Shown here one piece after another: positions 22,292 to 29,660 of a DNA stretch of 39,481 nucleotides. The position numbers and the translations under genes are program-made. The stretch's first letter is position 1, and each line of letters starts with the position of its first letter. The notes under the pieces are model-generated. The model saw nothing but the letters and a program-made list of their open reading frames with translations, did not search any database and was not told where the DNA came from. The DNA lies in the NCBI GenBank assembly GCA_964630905.1, contig CAZVWR010000028.1, positions 1 to 39,481 on the forward strand, in the 5' to 3' direction. The DNA is from JAGOEX01 sp964630905. GTDB lineage: Bacteria > UBP6 > UBA1177.

Positions 22292-24138
22292 TGAAAAAGT
22301 GTTTAGTATTGCTGATGATACTGTCAGCCGGATTTTTTTCCTGTTCGTCAAAGATTTCAACGGGAACTGATTCTGATAACTTTATGAGTGATAAGGATCC
22401 ATTATCCGAAAACGAAAATAGTGATAATGAAGCAGATGACCAGAGCGGTCAGGAAAATGACAGTATTGCTGTGCTCGATGATGACAGCTTAACTGGAAAT
22501 GACAATGAATCGGGTGATGAAGATGCCCAGAATCATATTTGCGATCCTAACCCTTGCGAAACGGAAAAAAATATTGCAGAAAACAGAACAAGATGCATGC
22601 CTGCCGACGAAGGCAAAAGTTACACCTGTGAATGTGATGTGAGTTATCACTCTTCGGAAGGACTCTGTTGTCAGCCATATTCAAACAATGTTGATGGAAA
22701 ATGTACCTGCAATACTTACTATACAGCACCTGATTATGATCCTGAGCAGTGTGTGCCGGAATGTTCTGAAAACACGATCGAAGGATTGAACGGCTACTGT
22801 CCTGAAGGTAAAATATGTCAACAGGGAATTTGTATCACTGATCGTTGTTATGGATATGAATGTCCTGAAAACAGCACCTGCTCAACAAAAAATGATGCTC
22901 CTTTCTGTCAGTGTGATACAGATCTTCAGATGAGCGATGGAAAGTGCTGTCCGCTTAATTCAACAAATAAATCAGGGGCTTGTGAGTGTAACGAAGGATA
23001 TGAATTAAAAAGTGGAAAATGTGAGCCGCTTTCTTCAAATAAATGTGTTCCCAACCCTTGCGAAGGAAGTGGAAATCCGCTTCATAAGAATGTCTGTGTA
23101 CTTGACGGTTCTGTTGCCGGTTATCACTGTGAGTGCAATGAAAATTATGTTGCTGATGAAGATGGCTGTGTTCTGATTGAGTTCGATTTCTGTCCCGAAG
23201 GCCTTCAATGCCTTAGTGGTTACTGTGTTCCGTTTGATCTTTCAAATGAACAGTGCATTGAAGATGCAGATTGTCGTGAATTCCCAGGTTCCACCACTGT
23301 ATGCTCGTCACCGCATGCGGCAGGGGGAATTTGCATAGGATGTGCTGTAGCAAGCGACTGCCCCGGGAATACACAGTGTTATGAAACATACGGAACTTGT
23401 GCGCTGATGTGCGATGATGATACCGATTGTCCATATGGTAAATGTTATGGAACAGGCTACTGCGGACAGAAGAAATGTTACAGTAATGAGGATTGTTTCG
23501 GAGGAACGCTCTGTATAGATTCTGACGGATCGGGTGAAGGCATGTGTCAAAGGATCCCGTGCAAAGAGACCCTGTGTTCAAAAACAAACCCCGGTGGAAG
23601 TTGTGAGGGTCCATCATCATCCTGTATTGCAGGTGAATGTGTCAGTTCATGCGATCCAAATCCTTGCGGAGAGATCAACAGAGGGACATGTGAGATAAAA
23701 CTCGGCGTTCCGACATGTGTATGTGATGCCGGAACTCAGGAAATAAATGGAAAGTGCGAACCGGTTTCTGTAACAAAATGTCTGGACGGTTTCACTTGTA
23801 CTTCCGGTGTTTGTGCAGATAAGAGCGATCCAGGCTTTGTCTGTGCTGAAAGCGGAGATTGTGAAGATGCAGACCTTGTGTGTTCTCCGGTTCTGCCGTC
23901 CGGTGTTTGTTCGGGTTGCACATATCCTTCTGAATGTCCTCACGGCGGAGCTGAAACTTCTGACTGTGTGAGCGGATACTGTCTTAAAATATGTTTTATT
24001 GATACTGATTGCAACGACGGTATGAAATGCCTGGGATCGGGTTATTGCGGAAAGTTGGATTGTGTCAAACCTTCTGACTGCCCTTCAGGATACACTTGTT
24101 CAAGTAGTGGCAGATGTTCAAGAATTCCATGCACTTAA
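22291..24138 (+). CDS. Cysteine-rich lipoprotein with EGF-like and disulphide repeat modules
   Basis: A 615-residue secreted lipoprotein. The signal ends in AGFFSC (lipidated Cys about 18). An Asp/Glu/Asn/Ser-rich spacer (about 25-85) leads to a very Cys-rich body with recurring 'C.PNPC' starts (CDPNPC, CVPNPC), EGF-like CxCxxGY patterns, and repeated segments such as CLSGYCVPF, DCPYGKCYGTGYCG and DCNDGMKCLGSGYCG. Such acidic-spacer Cys-rich lipoproteins are common in myxobacteria-like and some candidate-phylum genomes and are probably surface-exposed. Start and previous stop overlap by 1 nt, so it is co-translated with the polyene genes, though a role in that pathway is not implied. No terminator hairpin is seen after it. 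Confidence 0.87.
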   Translation: MKKCLVLLMILSAGFFSCSSKISTGTDSDNFMSDKDPLSENENSDNEADDQSGQENDSIAVLDDDSLTGNDNESGDEDAQNHICDPNPCETEKNIAENRTRCMPADEGKSYTCECDVSYHSSEGLCCQPYSNNVDGKCTCNTYYTAPDYDPEQCVPECSENTIEGLNGYCPEGKICQQGICITDRCYGYECPENSTCSTKNDAPFCQCDTDLQMSDGKCCPLNSTNKSGACECNEGYELKSGKCEPLSSNKCVPNPCEGSGNPLHKNVCVLDGSVAGYHCECNENYVADEDGCVLIEFDFCPEGLQCLSGYCVPFDLSNEQCIEDADCREFPGSTTVCSSPHAAGGICIGCAVASDCPGNTQCYETYGTCALMCDDDTDCPYGKCYGTGYCGQKKCYSNEDCFGGTLCIDSDGSGEGMCQRIPCKETLCSKTNPGGSCEGPSSSCIAGECVSSCDPNPCGEINRGTCEIKLGVPTCVCDAGTQEINGKCEPVSVTKCLDGFTCTSGVCADKSDPGFVCAESGDCEDADLVCSPVLPSGVCSGCTYPSECPHGGAETSDCVSGYCLKICFIDTDCNDGMKCLGSGYCGKLDCVKPSDCPSGYTCSSSGRCSRIPCT

Positions 24139-24176
24139 CAAAAAAATAATAAAAAAATAATAAAAAAATATCATAA
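24139..24176 (+). repeat. A-rich short tandem repeat after the cysteine-rich lipoprotein
   Basis: Three successive A7-TAAT units (AAAAAAATAAT) follow the stop codon. There is no hairpin. It may be a slippage-prone spacer before the next gene's ribosome binding site at 24218-24223. Confidence 0.6.
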
Positions 24177-24230
24177 TTGTTACTAAATTCTCTGATAAGC
24201 AATTTGCTTGAGTTTTTAGGAGGTTTTCCT

Positions 24231-24500
24231 ATGAACAGATTGTTCAGTTGTGAGTGTTGCGGAGGTGGAAACTTAAACCACCTTAGAAAGGAAATTTATG
24301 AACATAATGGAGGTGGTTATCATCTCGCGATATCTTTTAACGGGAGCAAGAGATTTTTCAAATGCAGTGAATGCGGCAACATATGGTGGACAGAGCCGAC
24401 AAGTGAATTTATGCATTTTGTTTATGAAAATGCTGTAGCCGGAAAGATAATAGCTATAAATAACGAAAAATCTCTTAATAGAGCTTTAAAAACCGGATAA
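24231..24500 (+). CDS. Small zinc-ribbon protein
   Basis: An 89-residue protein starting at ATG 24231, with AGGAGG at 24218-24223, 7 nt upstream; the frame is open further upstream but without ribosome site. Cys7, Cys9 and Cys10 and then Cys45 and Cys48 (KCSECG) form a likely zinc-binding pair, and the tail has NIWWTEPTSEFMHFVYE. I recognise no named family. It is the last plus-strand gene before the tRNA and the minus-strand genes. Confidence 0.7.
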   Translation: MNRLFSCECCGGGNLNHLRKEIYEHNGGGYHLAISFNGSKRFFKCSECGNIWWTEPTSEFMHFVYENAVAGKIIAINNEKSLNRALKTG

Positions 24501-24527
24501 AAAAAAGGCGCCTAAAAAAAGGCGCCT
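24499..24527 (-). terminator. Intrinsic terminator for the minus strand
   Basis: A perfect 7-bp GC-rich stem, AGGCGCC (24506-24512) and GGCGCCT (24521-24527), with an 8-nt loop. On the minus strand it is followed by eight T residues (the A tract 24499-24506 on the plus strand). On the plus strand there is no T tract after the stem. It thus ends transcription from the radical SAM side; it may slow plus-strand transcripts from the zinc-ribbon gene. Confidence 0.72.
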
Positions 24528-24549
24528 CATATCTGGGGTGGGAGGGGAA

Positions 24550-24565
24550 TGTGGATAAATCCACA
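24550..24565. other. Short perfect inverted repeat in the tRNA upstream region
   Basis: TGTGGA (24550-24555) and TCCACA (24560-24565) with a 4-nt loop. It lies in the 239-nt gene-free stretch 24501-24739, which otherwise holds the terminator and the tRNA promoter. Function unknown; possible RNA hairpin or operator. Confidence 0.3.
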
Positions 24566-24671
24566 AAAGAATGTTACTTGAAAAAAGACAACCGTCAAGC
24601 AAAATTAATCAAAAAATAATCTGTTAGAATCATTGATGTTCTCAGAAGAAAAAAAATGATGCTGAAAATAT

Positions 24672-24699
24672 TTGACACCATTCATCTGATATGTATATT
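24672..24699 (+). promoter_or_regulatory. Promoter for tRNA-Asn
   Basis: TTGACA (24672-24677), 16-nt spacer, TATATT (24694-24699), followed 41 nt later by the tRNA at 24740. The -35 is perfect and the -10 matches at five of six positions. Confidence 0.72.
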
Positions 24700-24739
24700 A
24701 CCTCTCGCTGATGTTCGTTGGCTTTTGATTCTTTTAGGT

Positions 24740-24815
24740 TCCTCGTTAGCTCAGTCGGTAGAGCGGGTGGCTGTTAACCACTAGGTCGGCAGTTCAAGTC
24801 TGTCACGGGGAGCCA
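24740..24815 (+). tRNA. tRNA-Asn (anticodon GTT)
   Basis: A full cloverleaf folds. The acceptor stem is TCCTCGT with ACGGGGA. The D arm is GCTC-AGTCGGTA-GAGC, the anticodon stem GGTGG/CCACT has loop CTGTTAA (anticodon GTT, Asn), and the T arm is GGCAG-TTCAAGT-CTGTC. Discriminator G and an encoded CCA close it at 24815. A run of eight or more T follows immediately and may serve for termination. Confidence 0.95.
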
Positions 24816-24846
24816 TTTTTTTTTGTTAATTTTTTCTGATATGAAT

Positions 24847-26718
24847 TTACTGAACTATAAAAAGAACCCCTTCGTCACACCAGAAAGTGATAAAGTTAAG
24901 AACATCTATGTTTTTAAACTTTTTCTGAATTTCAGAAACAGAAACAGTGTTCTTTTTGCGGATAAATGAAAATACAGTACCTTCTTCATCAGTGATAGTT
25001 TTAGTGAAAACGCTGCCGTCAAGACGGTAAACTAGACCGTACATACTTTCCTTGTCAACATCGCAGGAATATTTTTTTAAATCGATGTAGCCGGTTTCTA
25101 TAATATCTTCAATGTCATATGAGAATTTGTCAAAAAATGAAGAACAGTTGATTCCGATCAAAGTTTTGTTATCAATTTCTTCTATCTGATAAGGATAGGT
25201 TATGATGTCCTCTTCCAGCGTCATTAAGGATGTGGTGTAAAAATAATTATGTCTGAGAAGATCTGATGCAACCGGCCAGAGCTTCTTTTTTTGAAACCGG
25301 TCGAAAAGATAGGAGAAGAATTCATTTATATATTCAAAAAGCTGATCGTAATTGATATCATCAGGATCCATTGAATTCATGTCAACAGGCTGTTTTTTTA
25401 TCCACTTGTTCCAACGTGTTATAATCTCATGACATGGCATCTCCAGTCCTTTTCCAAGCATCGTTATTATAGATACCATCCGGCCTTTATTATAAAGTAC
25501 ATCGATTCCTTCGGACATTTCACCAACCTTCTCGAACTCTCTTTTATTGAACTGTGGATTTTCGAGAGCTCTGTATGGATATGAGTGTTCTACGGTATAA
25601 TTGTATTCTCTCATTCTGTTGAACATTCTTGTTCCGGGATACATTGACAACCTGAAAACGTTTAAAGAAACAGGCCAGAGATTGAATGCATTTTCCAAAT
25701 CATTGAGAAAGTCATCAAAGGTCATTTTTGGAAGCCCGGCAATTATGTCTATGCCAAACGGGAGATTGGGAAAGTTTGCCATGTATCTGATATTGTTAAG
25801 AGCGTTTTCGACATTAAGAGAAGTCATCAGGTTTTCATGAACTTTCTGATTTACAGTTTGTAATCCGATGTTAAGAAAAACATTCATCTCAGCAAGAGAC
25901 TCTATATCCTCTCTCGTGAGAAGGTCCGGCCTTACCTGAATCTCAATGGATGCGTATGGTAGATGAGATTTAAGCATATCAAGTATTTTTACAAAATGCT
26001 GGTGGCTTAAGTTTAACACAGGACATCCTATCACTATCTGAGAGACATTTCTGGAAACAAAGTAGCGCAATTCTTTTTCAAGATAAGCAAAGCTGTGATA
26101 TCTCAAATTACCAGCCTTGGAAAATTCAACACAGAAATCACATTTAAAACTGCAGCCCCTTGCAACTTCCCAGTAAACGATGGTATGTTCATCAACCTCA
26201 ATCATCTCATTAATATATGGGGATGGAATAAGATCAAGATCACTGATCACCTTGTTTTCGCCGAAAATGAATGTTTTTTTCACTTTGTCTTTGAATATTA
26301 TTCCGCTTGCCGAACTGATATCCCTGTTCTCTTTTTTTAGTGATATCATCTCATAAAGAGCCAGTTCAGGTTCATCCTGAAGTATAAAATCAAAATCTTT
26401 TTTGAGATATTCTTCCGGGTGCGAGAATGTATCATGCCCCCACAAACCTTTGATTGCCGAAACTGTTCTACAGCTTTCAGCAAGTTTTAAAATGTACGCT
26501 GAATTCCAGTAAAGAACATTAAAAAGAATAATATTGGCATTTTTATTTTTCAAAAGATTGGCTGTGGTGATCATGTCATCTGTCATGTAAATGTCTATGA
26601 TCTCGGTTACAATCTCTCCGCCGGTCATCTCATCAATGAATGATTTCAGTGTGAAAAGATGGTATTCGGTATTCCTGTTGATCCTTGAACGGTTTACATT
26701 GACGATTGCGACTTTCAT
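24847..26718 (-). CDS. B12-binding-type radical SAM protein
   Basis: A 623-residue protein. An N-terminal Rossmann-like region (about 1-110, KVAIVNVNRSR..NIILFNVLYWN..GLWGHDTF) is typical of the cobalamin-binding domain of B12-dependent radical SAM proteins, but I see no DxHxxG motif. The radical SAM domain follows with the CxxxCxxC cluster (Cys189, 193, 196 in ARGCSFKCDFC) and LNIGLQTVN and DIIAGLPKMTFDDF strands. The C-terminal 200 residues are unrecognised and may hold a substrate-binding domain. These proteins often act in methylations or ring rearrangements; the substrate is unknown. It lies 44 nt downstream of the HEAT-repeat lipoprotein on the minus strand and probably shares its transcript. 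Confidence 0.87.
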   Translation of the reverse strand: MKVAIVNVNRSRINRNTEYHLFTLKSFIDEMTGGEIVTEIIDIYMTDDMITTANLLKNKNANIILFNVLYWNSAYILKLAESCRTVSAIKGLWGHDTFSHPEEYLKKDFDFILQDEPELALYEMISLKKENRDISSASGIIFKDKVKKTFIFGENKVISDLDLIPSPYINEMIEVDEHTIVYWEVARGCSFKCDFCVEFSKAGNLRYHSFAYLEKELRYFVSRNVSQIVIGCPVLNLSHQHFVKILDMLKSHLPYASIEIQVRPDLLTREDIESLAEMNVFLNIGLQTVNQKVHENLMTSLNVENALNNIRYMANFPNLPFGIDIIAGLPKMTFDDFLNDLENAFNLWPVSLNVFRLSMYPGTRMFNRMREYNYTVEHSYPYRALENPQFNKREFEKVGEMSEGIDVLYNKGRMVSIITMLGKGLEMPCHEIITRWNKWIKKQPVDMNSMDPDDINYDQLFEYINEFFSYLFDRFQKKKLWPVASDLLRHNYFYTTSLMTLEEDIITYPYQIEEIDNKTLIGINCSSFFDKFSYDIEDIIETGYIDLKKYSCDVDKESMYGLVYRLDGSVFTKTITDEEGTVFSFIRKKNTVSVSEIQKKFKNIDVLNFITFWCDEGVLFIVQ

Positions 26719-26762
26719 GTGAAAACCTCAAAAGGGATAAAGAAGATGATCAAAGAGCAGAT

Positions 26763-28670
26763 CTAGTGAACTGAGCTGAGATAACTTGCTATCGCTTTAA
26801 ATTCTCTCATTGCAAGTGCATATTCAACTTTATCACCCTCATTTCTAAGAACTTCTTCGATTATAGGAACAAAGCCGTTGTCTTCAGTTTTAAGCAGTGC
26901 AATCGAAAGAGCTTCACGGACATATGGTTCAACATGTGTGAAAACAGGTTTCAAAGGTTCTTTATAGTGTTTTATTTCTCCTGAGTAGCCGATCATATAG
27001 ACTGCTTTCTCAACGACAGCAGGGTCTTTGTCTTTAAGCTTTTCAACATAACATTTAACCTCTTTGCCGCATTCCTGTGACACTTTTGCTCTTGACACAA
27101 AACGTTTGAACATTTCAACGGTCTTATTTGTTGAATCATAGTTTACATCAAGTCTTGCCTGGGTCTTCATCTTTTTGTCAAGGTCTTCAGCACTTAATTC
27201 CTGTCCCTTGGTTTCTTTAAGTATCTGCTCTTTTGTTTTCTTTTCTACCCCTGCAACATAGTTTTCGCCTTCACTTATAATACTTTCAGCATGTTTGATA
27301 AAGTCAGATGCCATTTCCGGTTCATACATCATTCTGGTCAATGCATCAGAACCCCATACGATTGATTCATAGAAAAGTATCTTTTCGTTCATCTCGTTAT
27401 ATTCAGAGATAGGTTTCTGTTTTGCAAGCTCAAGAAGATATGGAATCGATTTCGGGTCACCAAGTATTGCAAGTGCTTCTGCACCTTTCATCGTGATGGA
27501 TATTTCCTGACCCCTGTCAGCAAGTTTTGCCTGAGCTATCTCTTCTTTTGTGGGTTTGTGGTCAGGTTTTTTCGCAGCATTTTTTGTGAATTTCTTGCTT
27601 ACCATTTTAAGAAGGGTATCTGTTGCCTTGAAATCTCCGAATTTTGCAAGCTGAACCGCAAGATGTTCTGCAAGGAAAGGCTGTTTCTTGTCGGTTGCAA
27701 GCTGTGCTTCAAGTTCTGCAATAACCATGTCAACTGCGAGTTTTGAGCGGATGTCTGCAAGAACAATGGATGTTTTGATCTTTGAAGTTGCATCAATTGA
27801 TGCAACCGTGGCAACATATTCGTCATCTTTCGGGCACTCCCCTTTTTTCTTAGCTTCTTCATTATCAATATATTCGGGACAGAACTGTTTTGTAGCTCTG
27901 TCTTTGTTAGCATTCTGAATATCGTTGACAGTAGGATTCTGTCCGTTATATGCCTTTATAAGCTCCTCTTCAGCAAGTTTCCCAAGACGGATAAGAGATT
28001 TTCTGGCTTCCGGGAAAAGACTGAAACCCTGTTCTTCATAGAAAAGAGCAGTAACAAGAGGACGGACAGTAGATGGTTCCTGCCATTCGCCGAGAATTCC
28101 TGCTGTCGTATATTTTGTTCCGAAATCTTCAATCGATGAGCTGAAAACTTTTAATACTTCGGGAACAAGGTGCTTGCTCTCATTGGGCATTTTTGAAAGT
28201 GCTTCTATTGCAGCTCTTTTAGCCACAGATTCTGCTTTTTCACGCATACCCGCTGCAAGTACTTCGGGTGTGTTGATAGAAAAATATTTTGCAAGTATCG
28301 GAACAGATTCAGGACTTTTAAGAAGACCCATTGCCATTGCGGCACTTTCAAGGGTTTTAAGATTCCTTACATTTAATGAAACAAGACAGTCGTCTACAAT
28401 TTCTCCGATCCTCGGAATTGACATAGTGCATCCGATTTCACCTGCGGCAAGAACCGCCACTCCGGCTTCAGGGGTTTTATCAAGTTTGAGCAGTTTTTCG
28501 CATGTTTTGTCAAGATCACCGATCTCACCTTTCATTTTTTTCAGTGACTGGATCGCATAATTTCTTGAGTCCTTAGGATAAAGCTTGCTGAGATACTGAT
28601 CTTCGGGGTTACATGAGATCAAAATAAGAATTGCCGGAATAAGCATTAAAAATGTGAAATTCTTAAACAT
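26763..28670 (-). CDS. HEAT-repeat lipoprotein
   Basis: A 635-residue protein with a lipoprotein signal (PAILILISC, lipidated Cys about 20). The body consists of helical HEAT/PBS-lyase-like repeats (AVAVLAAGEIG.., ESAAMAMGLLKSPESVPILAKYF, AAIEALSKM, AEALAILGDPKSIPYLLELAKQ, AVYMIGYSGEIKHYKEPLKPVF). Such proteins form curved scaffolds for protein interaction; no enzymatic site is visible. It faces the periplasm or the outer membrane. The ribosome site on its strand is GAGGTAG, about 8 nt before the ATG. Its promoter must lie in the 206-nt divergent intergenic 28671-28876, together with the plus-strand promoter. Confidence 0.88.
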   Translation of the reverse strand: MFKNFTFLMLIPAILILISCNPEDQYLSKLYPKDSRNYAIQSLKKMKGEIGDLDKTCEKLLKLDKTPEAGVAVLAAGEIGCTMSIPRIGEIVDDCLVSLNVRNLKTLESAAMAMGLLKSPESVPILAKYFSINTPEVLAAGMREKAESVAKRAAIEALSKMPNESKHLVPEVLKVFSSSIEDFGTKYTTAGILGEWQEPSTVRPLVTALFYEEQGFSLFPEARKSLIRLGKLAEEELIKAYNGQNPTVNDIQNANKDRATKQFCPEYIDNEEAKKKGECPKDDEYVATVASIDATSKIKTSIVLADIRSKLAVDMVIAELEAQLATDKKQPFLAEHLAVQLAKFGDFKATDTLLKMVSKKFTKNAAKKPDHKPTKEEIAQAKLADRGQEISITMKGAEALAILGDPKSIPYLLELAKQKPISEYNEMNEKILFYESIVWGSDALTRMMYEPEMASDFIKHAESIISEGENYVAGVEKKTKEQILKETKGQELSAEDLDKKMKTQARLDVNYDSTNKTVEMFKRFVSRAKVSQECGKEVKCYVEKLKDKDPAVVEKAVYMIGYSGEIKHYKEPLKPVFTHVEPYVREALSIALLKTEDNGFVPIIEEVLRNEGDKVEYALAMREFKAIASYLSSVH

Positions 28671-28821
28671 AATAACTACCTCGTTCTGTACATTGGTGAA
28701 TTATTTTAAAGTAACCAAAACTTTCATCAAAATGGACTTTAGCAGAAAAACACAAAATATCAAATTTTTGTAAAAAAAATAACTTTGGATATTTCACATA
28801 ATTACAATGACAACGCTTTTC

Positions 28822-28850
28822 TTGACATGAACTTATTTAGAATATAGCAT
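28822..28850 (+). promoter_or_regulatory. Promoter for the phosphodiesterase/RNase G transcript
   Basis: Perfect TTGACA (28822-28827), 17-nt spacer and TAGCAT (28845-28850), 26 nt before the ATG at 28877, which has AAGGAGG 7 nt upstream. The rest of 28671-28876 is AT-rich and unremarkable. Confidence 0.6.
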
Positions 28851-28876
28851 ACTCCGGCCAAAACAAGGAGGTAAGT

Positions 28877-29647
28877 ATGCTTTCAATTCTGCCGCTTGGC
28901 TGTTACGGCAGCGACCTTGAAAACAAGAAATGTATTTCGATGCAGATTACCCCTTCTACAGTAATTGATACAGGTTCACTGATGTCTTCTCTGGATATTC
29001 CGCAACTTCTTGAAATTAAGAATGTTATTATAACACATTCCCATTTTGACCACATAAAGAACCTTCCGATATTTGCTGATTTCATGCTTTCTCTGGGGAA
29101 TCATGTTTTTACTGTTTACACAACAGAAAAAATCATGTCGGAGATCAAAACTCACATACTTAACGATCTTATCTGGCCCGATTTCACAAAACTTCCCTCT
29201 AAGAGCCGTCCTACAATAAAATTTCAGCCGGTAGAATTTGAGAAACCGTTCTCACTTGACGGGATTGAATTTCTTCCGATCGAGGTAAATCATTTGGTTG
29301 AGTCAATAGGTTTTATTATCAGAAAGAACGACTGTTCAATTGCATATTCAGGCGATACTTTCATATGTGACAATTTTGTGAACCATGTCAACGATGAGCC
29401 CACTATAAAAGCGATCTGCTGGGAAACATCTTTTCCCAACAGACTTGAAAATATTGCTGTTGCTTCAAAACATCTTACTCCTTCACTTCTGGAACATGAG
29501 CTCCTGAGGTTGAAAAGAAAAAACGAGGTGCATACTTTCCACCTGAAACCGAATCTTGAAAATGAGATAATTGAAGACTTGAAGAATATCAGGGCGGATA
29601 TGCCGATAATTCCTATGAAACAGAAAAGACCTCTTACAGTATCTTGA
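28877..29647 (+). CDS. MBL-fold class II cyclic-nucleotide phosphodiesterase-like protein
   Basis: A 256-residue metallo-beta-lactamase fold protein. The metal motif THSHFDH (53-59) follows LEIKNVIIT, and IAYSGDT (about 155-161) provides the bridging Asp. The N terminus LPLGCYGSD and IDTGSL resemble class II cAMP phosphodiesterases (PDE1/CpdP type), and HLTPSLLEHEL and HTFHLKPN follow as in that family. It would hydrolyse cyclic 3',5'-nucleotides or another phosphodiester in the cytosol. The next gene, RNase G, begins 13 nt later, so both are co-transcribed. Confidence 0.82.
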   Translation: MLSILPLGCYGSDLENKKCISMQITPSTVIDTGSLMSSLDIPQLLEIKNVIITHSHFDHIKNLPIFADFMLSLGNHVFTVYTTEKIMSEIKTHILNDLIWPDFTKLPSKSRPTIKFQPVEFEKPFSLDGIEFLPIEVNHLVESIGFIIRKNDCSIAYSGDTFICDNFVNHVNDEPTIKAICWETSFPNRLENIAVASKHLTPSLLEHELLRLKRKNEVHTFHLKPNLENEIIEDLKNIRADMPIIPMKQKRPLTVS

Positions 29648-29660
29648 CGGAAATTCCTGT

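Noticed and set aside
24550..24565. Small RNA or operator from the 6-bp inverted repeat
   Set aside because: Too short and no promoter or T tract associated; recorded as a feature of low confidence only.
27599..27913. Overlapping open frames on both strands within the HEAT-repeat gene
   Set aside because: They lack ribosome sites and family features; the HEAT-repeat frame is clearly the coding one.
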